A model generated the notes under the pieces. That model was not told where the DNA came from and did not search any database. It was given only the letters and a program-made list of their open reading frames with translations. 39,666 nucleotides of DNA. Origin: UBA724 sp964008075 (GTDB taxonomy: Bacteria > Bacteroidota > Bacteroidia > Flavobacteriales > Flavobacteriaceae). The stretch's first letter is position 1. Each line of letters opens with the position of its first letter. The DNA is taken from assembly GCA_964008075.1 (NCBI GenBank), contig CAXGAP010000008.1, positions 1 to 39,666 on the forward strand, read 5' to 3'. Of this stretch, positions 33,859 through 39,666 are shown piece after piece. Both the position numbers and the translations under genes were made by a program.

Positions 33859-35331
33859 TTATACCAGTTTCTTCATAGCAGTCATTGAACCACGAAGTTC
33901 TTTTCCAATAACTTCAACAGAGTGACTTCGAATGATTTCATTGATTTCAATCAATTTTTGGTTGTCAACACCTGTTTCGTGAGATTGATACGAAGATCCG
34001 ATAACATCAGTATTGATTTGCTTCATAAAATCAGTTAACAATGGTTTACAAGCATGATCGAACAAATAACAACCATACTCAGCTGTATCTGAAATCACAC
34101 GATTCATTTCAAATAGTTTTTTACGCGCTATAGTGTTGGCAATCAAAGGAGTTTCGTGAAGAGACTCATAGTATGCTGATGCATCTTTGATACCTGAAGC
34201 AACCATAGTATCAAATGCTAATTCGACTCCTGCACGAACAAAAGCAACCATTAATACGCCATTGTCAAAGTACTCTTGCTCGCTGATTTTTTTGTCAGTG
34301 ATGGCTGTTTTTTCAAAGGCTGTTTCGCCAGTTGCTGCACGCCAAGTCAATAGATTTTTGTCATTGTTTGCCCAGTCTTCCATCATAGTTTTAGAAAAGT
34401 GCCCCGACATGATATCATCCATATGTTTTTGAAACAATGGGGTCATAATTTCTTTCAATCTTTCCGAAAGTTCAAAGGCTTTGATTTTAGCTGGGTTACT
34501 CAAACGATCCATCATATTAGTAACACCACCATGCTTTAATGCTTCAGTGATTGTCTCCCAACCAAATTGAATAAGTTTTGAAGCATAGCTTGAATCAACT
34601 CCTTGCTTAACCATTTTATCAAAGCACAATATCGAACCTGTTTGGAGTACACCACACAAGATAGTTTGCTCGCCCATCAAGTCAGACTTTACCTCTGCTA
34701 CAAACGAGGATTCCAATACCCCAGCACGATGACCACCTGTTCCGACACAATAAGCTTTGGCTAACTCTAGACCATTTCCATTTGGGTTATTGTCTACATG
34801 AACAGCAATAAGTGTTGGCACGCCAAAACCACGTTTGTATTCCTCTCTAACTTCAGATCCAGGACTTTTTGGTGCTACCATAATCACTGTTATATCCTCA
34901 CGAATTTTTACCCCCTCTTCAACGATATTAAACCCATGCGAGTAAGACAAGGTCGATCCCTTTTTCATCAATGGCATCACTGCCTTGACAACTGAAGTGT
35001 GGTTTTTGTCAGGAGTGAGATTGATGACCAAATCGGCAGAAGGAATCATATCTTCATAAGTACCAACAGTAAAATCATTTGAAACAGCATTGTTGTATGA
35101 GGTACGTTTTTGTTCAATTGCTCCAGCACGAAGTGCATAGGATATTTGAAGTCCCGAATCACGCATATTCAAACCTTGATTTAAACCTTGTGCGCCACAA
35201 CCAACAATAACTATGTTTTTGCCTTTCAAGGCAGCAATGCCATTGGAAAATTCAGATGAATCCATGAGTCGACAACGTCCCAGTTGATCGAGTTTTTCGT
35301 GTAAAGAAAGGGTGTTAAAGTAATTAGACAT
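33859..35331 (-). CDS. ilvC: Ketol-acid reductoisomerase, class II
   Basis: IlvC converts acetolactate or acetohydroxybutyrate to the dihydroxy acid, using NADPH and magnesium. The 490-residue length and the duplicated all-helical C-terminal domain mark the long class II form, as in E. coli. The nucleotide motif is GCGAQG at 44-49. The ALRAGAIEQKRTS segment near 66-78 holds the basic and serine residues that favour NADPH, and the MVAPKSPGSEVREEY stretch (about 151-165) is present. It lies 7 bp after ilvN and 3 bp before ilvA. Confidence 0.97.
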   Translation of the reverse strand: MSNYFNTLSLHEKLDQLGRCRLMDSSEFSNGIAALKGKNIVIVGCGAQGLNQGLNMRDSGLQISYALRAGAIEQKRTSYNNAVSNDFTVGTYEDMIPSADLVINLTPDKNHTSVVKAVMPLMKKGSTLSYSHGFNIVEEGVKIREDITVIMVAPKSPGSEVREEYKRGFGVPTLIAVHVDNNPNGNGLELAKAYCVGTGGHRAGVLESSFVAEVKSDLMGEQTILCGVLQTGSILCFDKMVKQGVDSSYASKLIQFGWETITEALKHGGVTNMMDRLSNPAKIKAFELSERLKEIMTPLFQKHMDDIMSGHFSKTMMEDWANNDKNLLTWRAATGETAFEKTAITDKKISEQEYFDNGVLMVAFVRAGVELAFDTMVASGIKDASAYYESLHETPLIANTIARKKLFEMNRVISDTAEYGCYLFDHACKPLLTDFMKQINTDVIGSSYQSHETGVDNQKLIEINEIIRSHSVEVIGKELRGSMTAMKKLV

Positions 35332-35338
35332 GATAAAC

Positions 35339-35863
35339 TTATTTAGAAAATTCTTTTAAAATATGGGTGATTTGCATTGGAGATTTCGTCACAGAAATTC
35401 GACCGGAACGTACAAACTGTAACAACCCATAGGGCGCAAGTTCGTTATATAACTGTTCAGTTTCTTCTCGAAATCCTGTTTTTTCAATGACAAAAAAATC
35501 TGGGTTAACAGTCACTATATTCGCATGACTTTTTTTGATTACATTTTGAATTTGACGTTGCTCAAAAAGTGAATTCGATTTGACTTTATACAAAGCAGAT
35601 TCTTGAAAAATGGTTTCTTCGTCTGTGTGATAAAATGCTTTGATCACTTCGATTTGTTTTTCGATTTGCTTCACTATTTTCATCACTTTCTCTTCAGTGA
35701 GCTTCGCGACAATCACAAAGCGAAAAATATCTTCAATTTCTGACATTGATGTATTTAAACTATCGATGTTAATGTGTCGTTTTAAGAATATGGCAGATAC
35801 CCTTGAAAGCAACCCAACATTGTTTTCAGAATAAATCGATATGGTGTAAGTTTTTTGTTCCAT
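35339..35863 (-). CDS. ilvN: Acetolactate synthase small regulatory subunit
   Basis: A 174-residue regulatory subunit that activates the large subunit and mediates feedback inhibition by valine. It opens with an ACT domain (YTISIYSENNVGLLSRVSAIFLKR) and continues into the C-terminal ALS_ss_C domain (FFVIEKTGFREETEQLYNEL near 122). It fits the longer IlvH-like type rather than the 96-residue E. coli IlvN. It is separated from ilvB by 2 bp and from ilvC by 7 bp. Confidence 0.93.
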   Translation of the reverse strand: MEQKTYTISIYSENNVGLLSRVSAIFLKRHINIDSLNTSMSEIEDIFRFVIVAKLTEEKVMKIVKQIEKQIEVIKAFYHTDEETIFQESALYKVKSNSLFEQRQIQNVIKKSHANIVTVNPDFFVIEKTGFREETEQLYNELAPYGLLQFVRSGRISVTKSPMQITHILKEFSK

Positions 35864-35865
35864 CG

Positions 35866-37584
35866 TTATTCAAGTCTAATATCAGAAACCGATGCCCCTG
35901 AGGGAATCATCGGAAAAACATTATTTTCTTTTTCCACACATACCTCCAACAAATAAGGTTTGTCTGATTTCATCATTTCGGCTACTGCTGCAGTCATTTC
36001 TTCACGTTCAGTGACTCGTTTAGCATCGATAAAGTAACCATCTGCAATTTTTATAAAATCAGGATTCACCATTTCTGTTGATGCATATCGCTTGTCAAAA
36101 AACAATTGTTGCCACTGACGGACCATCCCCAAAAAATCATTGTTGAGAATCACAATTTTGACAGCAGCTTGTGTTTGGAAAATTGTACCTAATTCTTGGA
36201 TATTCATTTGAAAGCCTCCATCACCAATTACTGCTACAACCTCTCTATCTGGCGCACCCATTTTTGCACCCAGTGCAGCTGGTAAAGCAAATCCCATTGT
36301 TCCCAGACCTCCTGAAGTGATATTACTTTTCGACTGTACAAACTCTGCATAGCGACAAGCAATCATCTGATGCTGACCAACATCTGTTACAATCACTGCA
36401 TCCCCTTTGCTGTTGGCATTAATCGTTTTGATGACCTCACCCATGGTTAAGGCTGATTTGGTGGGGTTTATTTCGGCATCTATGACCTTGTCAAATTCAA
36501 TTGTATCGAACTCTATGAATCGCCTGAGCCAGTCGGGATATGTTTTTATTTCTATATAAGGCATGATTGCAGCGAGAGTATGCTTGACATCTCCCATGAC
36601 TGTAACATCGACTTTAACATTTTTATTGACTTCTGCAGGGTCAATTTCAAAATGAATGATTTTGGCTTGTTTGGCATAGGTTGATAAATCTCCTGTAACT
36701 CGATCATCAAAACGCATGCCGATTGCGATCAATACATCACATTCATTGGTGAGTTTATTTGGTCCATAATTCCCATGCATCCCCACCATACCTACGTTCA
36801 GTGGATGGGCAGTTTCAATAGCAGACACACCCAAAATTGTCCATGCTGCAGGGACACCTGACTTTTCTATAAATGCGCGAAACTCTTCTTCTGCCTCACC
36901 CAAAATCACACCCTGCCCCCAAACAATCATGGGATTTTTTGCTTGATTAATCAGCTCGGCTGCCTGCAGCAAATCAGCCTCATCTGTTTGAGGAACTGGA
37001 TTGTAGCTTCGTATGCGAGTGCAAGGTTGATAGGAAAAATCAGCACTTGCAAACTGTGCGTCTTTGGTAATATCTACCAATACTGGTCCAGGACGACCGG
37101 ATCGAGCAATATAAAATGCCTTTGCTATGATTTCTGGTATTTCCCCTACCCTTGTAATTTGATAACTCCATTTGGTCACTGGGGTTGAGATGCCAATGAT
37201 ATCTGTTTCTTGAAAAGCATCTGAACCTAACAGGTGTGAAGGCACCTGACCAGTTATACAAACAAGAGGTGTTGAGTCGATCATCGCATCGGCAATTCCT
37301 GTAACTAAGTTCGTTGCGCCTGGACCCGATGTAGCGATACATACACCAACTTTACCTGATACCCTTGCAAAACCCTGCGCAGCGTGCGCAGCACCTTGTT
37401 CATGACGAACCAAGATATGATTAATATGGTCTTGAAATTTATAAAGCTCATCATATACTGGCATAATCGCTCCCCCTGGATATCCATAAATCAAATCAGC
37501 ACCCTCAGCAGCTAGACTGCGAACAATCGCCTCTGCTCCTGTGATTGGAGTTTTTGGGTCTATTAATGTTGGTTTGGTACTCAT
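35866..37584 (-). CDS. ilvB: Acetolactate synthase large catalytic subunit
   Basis: IlvB condenses two pyruvates, or pyruvate with 2-oxobutyrate, using thiamine diphosphate, FAD and magnesium. The 572-residue protein has YGYPGGAIMPVYD near 33-45 and the catalytic Glu62 in RHEQGAAHAA. CIATSGPGATNLVTG lies near 83-97, and the thiamine diphosphate motif IGDGGFQMN...NND runs near 452-482, followed by MVRQWQQLFF. The ATG overlaps the ilvD stop as ATGA. Confidence 0.97.
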   Translation of the reverse strand: MSTKPTLIDPKTPITGAEAIVRSLAAEGADLIYGYPGGAIMPVYDELYKFQDHINHILVRHEQGAAHAAQGFARVSGKVGVCIATSGPGATNLVTGIADAMIDSTPLVCITGQVPSHLLGSDAFQETDIIGISTPVTKWSYQITRVGEIPEIIAKAFYIARSGRPGPVLVDITKDAQFASADFSYQPCTRIRSYNPVPQTDEADLLQAAELINQAKNPMIVWGQGVILGEAEEEFRAFIEKSGVPAAWTILGVSAIETAHPLNVGMVGMHGNYGPNKLTNECDVLIAIGMRFDDRVTGDLSTYAKQAKIIHFEIDPAEVNKNVKVDVTVMGDVKHTLAAIMPYIEIKTYPDWLRRFIEFDTIEFDKVIDAEINPTKSALTMGEVIKTINANSKGDAVIVTDVGQHQMIACRYAEFVQSKSNITSGGLGTMGFALPAALGAKMGAPDREVVAVIGDGGFQMNIQELGTIFQTQAAVKIVILNNDFLGMVRQWQQLFFDKRYASTEMVNPDFIKIADGYFIDAKRVTEREEMTAAVAEMMKSDKPYLLEVCVEKENNVFPMIPSGASVSDIRLE

Positions 37585-39263
37585 AAATTTTCGTCTGTTA
37601 CACAGCCATTAGAAGCGGATGAAACTACTTTTGCATATTTATAAAGAACTCCTCTTGATACTTTGAGTTTGGGTGTTTTCCATTTCGCTTTTCGACGTTC
37701 TAATTCTTTATCATCAACATCGAGTACAATGGTGTTGTCTTCTGCATTGATGGTAATCATGTCGCCATCATAGACTAGTGCAAGAGTACCTCCAATTTGA
37801 GCCTCGGGAGTGATGTGTCCGACTACAAAACCATGAGTGCCACCAGAAAACCTACCATCTGTGATCAGTGCCACATCGTTACCCAGTCCAGCACCCATAA
37901 TAGCAGCTGTGGGCTTAAGCATCTCAGGCATACCAGGCCCCCCCTTAGGTCCTTCATAGCGTATAACGACAACTTCCCCTTTTTGAACTTTGCCAGAGCG
38001 AATGCCATCATTGGCATCAAACTCCCCTTCAAATACTCGTGCAGGTCCACTAAAAAAAAGACCTTCCTTTCCTGTTATTTTTGCAACAGATCCTTCACTT
38101 GCAAGGTTACCTTTTAGGATTCTGATGTGACCAGTGGGTTTGATTGGGTTTGATACTGGTCGAATTACTTTTTGATCAACCTTCAGGGGTTGCACTGTTT
38201 CGAGGTTTTCAGCAATTGTTTTCCCTGTTACTGTCAGGCAATCGCCATGCAACATTCCTTGTTCAAGCATGTATTTCATCACAGCTGGAACTCCCCCAAC
38301 AAAATGCAGATCTTCCATCAAAAATTTTCCACTAGGTTTTAAATCTGCCAAAAATGGTGTGCAATCGCTTATGCGTTGAAAGTCATAGATTGTCAGATTG
38401 ATATTTGCTGCTTTTGCAATGGCGAGATAATGCAGTACTGCATTGGTTGAACCCCCAAGAACAGTAATTAGACGAAGTGCATTTTCAAGAGATTTTTTGT
38501 TTACAATATCTTTAGGTTTAATATCTTTTTTCAATAGAAGCTGAAGTGCTTTACCTGCATTTACTGCGTCTTTTTCTTTGGCTTGTCCAACTGCTGGATT
38601 GGACGAACTGTATGGCAAAGACATCCCCAGTGCCTCAATAGATGAGGCCATGGTGTTGGCAGTGTACATACCCCCACAAGCACCTGCACCTGGACAAGCA
38701 TTTTGAACCACTGCTTTAAATTCTTTTTCGCTGATAGAACCAGCAACTTTTTGACCCCAAGCCTCAAAAGCAGAAACGATGTCGAGTTTTTGATTGTTGA
38801 GGCAGCCAGCTGCAATCGTACCACCATACAAGAGTACAGATGGTCGATTGAGACGCAACATAGCCATTAGAGCACCTGGCATATTTTTGTCACAACCAAC
38901 AACAGTAACCATCGCATCGTAAGACATTGCACCCATCACTGTTTCCATAGAATCGGCGATTAAATCTCTTGAAGGAAGGGAAAAACGCATGCCAGGAGTA
39001 CCCATCGAAATGCCATCACTTACCCCGATAGTATTGAAGATTAGACCAACAAGATCGGCTTGTGCTGCACCTTTTTTTACATGTAAAGACAAATCATTCA
39101 AATGCATATTACAAGGATTGCCCTCATAACCAGTTGAGGCAATTCCAACCAGGGGTTTTTGCAAGTCATCATCTGTCAAACCAATGGCATGAAGCATTGC
39201 TTGGGCAGCTGGTTGGGTAGGGTCTTGCGTTACTCTTTTACTGTATTTGTTCACCTTTTGCAA
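37581..39263 (-). CDS. ilvD: Dihydroxy-acid dehydratase
   Basis: IlvD dehydrates dihydroxyvalerate and its homologue to the 2-oxoacids for valine, leucine and isoleucine. The 560-residue protein has the iron-sulfur cysteines Cys51, Cys124 (GCDKNMPG) and Cys196 (CPGAGACGG), with VLGGSTNAVLH near 275 and DGRFSGGTHGFVVGH near 475. It is the first gene of the operon. The start is TTG 39263 or GTG 39254; both give family-like openings, and no ATG is available upstream in frame. The preceding 253 bp hold the operon promoter and no visible leader peptide. Confidence 0.96.
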   Translation of the reverse strand: MQKVNKYSKRVTQDPTQPAAQAMLHAIGLTDDDLQKPLVGIASTGYEGNPCNMHLNDLSLHVKKGAAQADLVGLIFNTIGVSDGISMGTPGMRFSLPSRDLIADSMETVMGAMSYDAMVTVVGCDKNMPGALMAMLRLNRPSVLLYGGTIAAGCLNNQKLDIVSAFEAWGQKVAGSISEKEFKAVVQNACPGAGACGGMYTANTMASSIEALGMSLPYSSSNPAVGQAKEKDAVNAGKALQLLLKKDIKPKDIVNKKSLENALRLITVLGGSTNAVLHYLAIAKAANINLTIYDFQRISDCTPFLADLKPSGKFLMEDLHFVGGVPAVMKYMLEQGMLHGDCLTVTGKTIAENLETVQPLKVDQKVIRPVSNPIKPTGHIRILKGNLASEGSVAKITGKEGLFFSGPARVFEGEFDANDGIRSGKVQKGEVVVIRYEGPKGGPGMPEMLKPTAAIMGAGLGNDVALITDGRFSGGTHGFVVGHITPEAQIGGTLALVYDGDMITINAEDNTIVLDVDDKELERRKAKWKTPKLKVSRGVLYKYAKVVSSASNGCVTDENL

Positions 39264-39306
39264 CAGAAATCAAATCAAAACTATTTAATGATAAGAAGTG
39301 AATAAT

Positions 39307-39323
39307 GGTGTAAAAAAAACACC
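39307..39323 (-). other. Small hairpin in the ilv operon 5' leader
   Basis: On the minus strand GGTGT, a T-rich spacer, and ACACC can form a 5-bp stem between the putative promoter and the ilvD start. It is short and its T-run lies in the loop rather than after the stem, so it is not a normal terminator. A regulatory role is unproven. Confidence 0.25.
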
Positions 39324-39338
39324 CTTGATGCCTAAAAT

Positions 39339-39346
39339 CAAAAATA
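39339..39346 (-). promoter_or_regulatory. -7 element for the ilv operon
   Basis: On the minus strand TATTTTTG matches TAnnTTTG, 75 nt before the TTG start of ilvD. No TTG is found at the standard upstream spacing. This would give a leader of about 70 nt, much longer than for other genes in the window. Confidence 0.45.
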
Positions 39347-39502
39347 TAGTTTTAAACAATTGATTATTAACGTGTTACGTTTAAATTATTAACTATGTCT
39401 AACAATTGTTTTATTTTTAAACTTCAAAGATGCAGTAAATTCAAGATTTCACAAATAAAAACTTTTTATTTTTCTTAAAATTTGAGACCATGTTAATTTT
39501 TG

Positions 39503-39510
39503 TAACATTG
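39503..39510 (+). promoter_or_regulatory. Probable -7 element for the divergent aldehyde dehydrogenase gene
   Basis: TAACATTG has one mismatch to TAnnTTTG; a TTG at 39482-39484 lies 18 bp upstream. The ATG at 39517 is 6 nt after the motif, so the leader would be about 2 nt. Confidence 0.45.
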
Positions 39511-39516
39511 TAGTCT

Positions 39517-39666
39517 ATGAAAGTTGAAAATATAAGCTTTAAACACTCACTTGTTCAATCGCAAAGATTGTTTTTTGACAGGGGAGGTACACGATCGATA
39601 AAATCCCGTAAACTACTATTGAAAAAACTCAAAGAAGTCATTCAATCTGAGGAAGATGCAATCAAT
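39517..39666 (+). CDS. Aldehyde dehydrogenase, N-terminal part (runs off the window)
   Basis: Fifty codons are present before the window ends, starting MKVENISFKHSLVQSQRLFF. The pattern of a leading helix, SQRLFFDRGGTRSIKSRK, then LKKLKEVIQSEEDAI matches the N-terminal helices of class 3-type (fatty or coniferyl aldehyde) aldehyde dehydrogenases. The catalytic part is outside the window, so family and substrate are tentative. It is divergent from the ilv operon, with 253 bp between the starts. Confidence 0.65.
   Translation, partial: MKVENISFKHSLVQSQRLFFDRGGTRSIKSRKLLLKKLKEVIQSEEDAIN

Noticed and set aside
37797..38117. Plus-strand frame of about 106 codons opposite ilvD
   Set aside because: It lies inside the highly conserved ilvD coding region and has no recognisable features.
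39264..39333. Attenuator leader peptide for the ilv operon
   Set aside because: No ATG-initiated short frame with clustered Ile, Leu or Val codons and no alternative terminator hairpin is present.
1..39666. tRNA genes, CRISPR arrays, insertion sequences and phage genes
   Set aside because: No T-loop/acceptor patterns, regularly spaced repeats, transposase or integrase motifs were seen in any intergenic region.

Overview
The window reads as a chromosomal segment of a Bacteroidota bacterium, most likely an AT-rich, probably marine, member of the Flavobacteriia. Three things point there. Many genes are preceded by the Bacteroidota-type -7 element TAnnTTTG, sometimes with a TTG about 18-22 bp upstream. 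Several gene families are typical of the group: fused E1 alpha/beta 2-oxoacid dehydrogenase, lone PheT, OmpA-like lipoprotein, GapN-type aldehyde dehydrogenase, and plant-type glutaminyl cyclase lipoprotein. Genes are dense and mostly housekeeping. I see no prophage, insertion sequence, CRISPR array, tRNA or rRNA gene, and no obvious foreign island.

Layout: 1-5.9 kb holds the fused E1 dehydrogenase, holA, a small PD-(D/E)XK protein, a family 2 glycosyltransferase and an OmpA-family lipoprotein ending in a strong terminator. 5.9-6.4 kb is the only long stretch without an intact gene; on the minus strand it holds a decayed Sua5/YciO/YrdC-type gene. 6.4-13.4 kb has a UvrD/PcrA helicase divergent from recG, followed by pheT. 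13.4-17.6 kb has a small membrane protein with a DUF2007 protein, then on the minus strand an SDR oxidoreductase, a transaldolase-like aldolase and an ABC-F ATPase, with the SRP RNA gene (ffs) just ahead of the SDR gene. 17.6-24 kb has two lipoproteins (glutaminyl cyclase and a beta-helix-like protein), glyA, smpB, pcm, a Gfo/Idh/MocA oxidoreductase and a short ORF that may be a gene remnant. 24-31 kb has yggS, an exonuclease/GIY-YIG fusion and miaA in a tight run, then purC, phoH, an SAM hydrolase-type protein and dnaN.

31-39.3 kb is one compact minus-strand operon for branched-chain amino acid synthesis in the order ilvD-ilvB-ilvN-ilvC-ilvA, with gapN, a non-phosphorylating NADP-dependent glyceraldehyde-3-phosphate dehydrogenase, as its last gene. 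The pathway runs from threonine and pyruvate to the branched 2-oxoacids, and gapN could supply NADPH to IlvC. At the right edge a divergent aldehyde dehydrogenase gene begins and runs out of the window.

I do not find a convincing new biological system. The observations most worth checking are: the decayed Sua5/YciO/YrdC gene; the ABC-F protein whose sequence predicts one intact and one degenerate composite ATP site; several promoters placed so that the mRNA would be leaderless or nearly so, using the SRP RNA 5' end as a ruler; and gapN inside the ilv operon.
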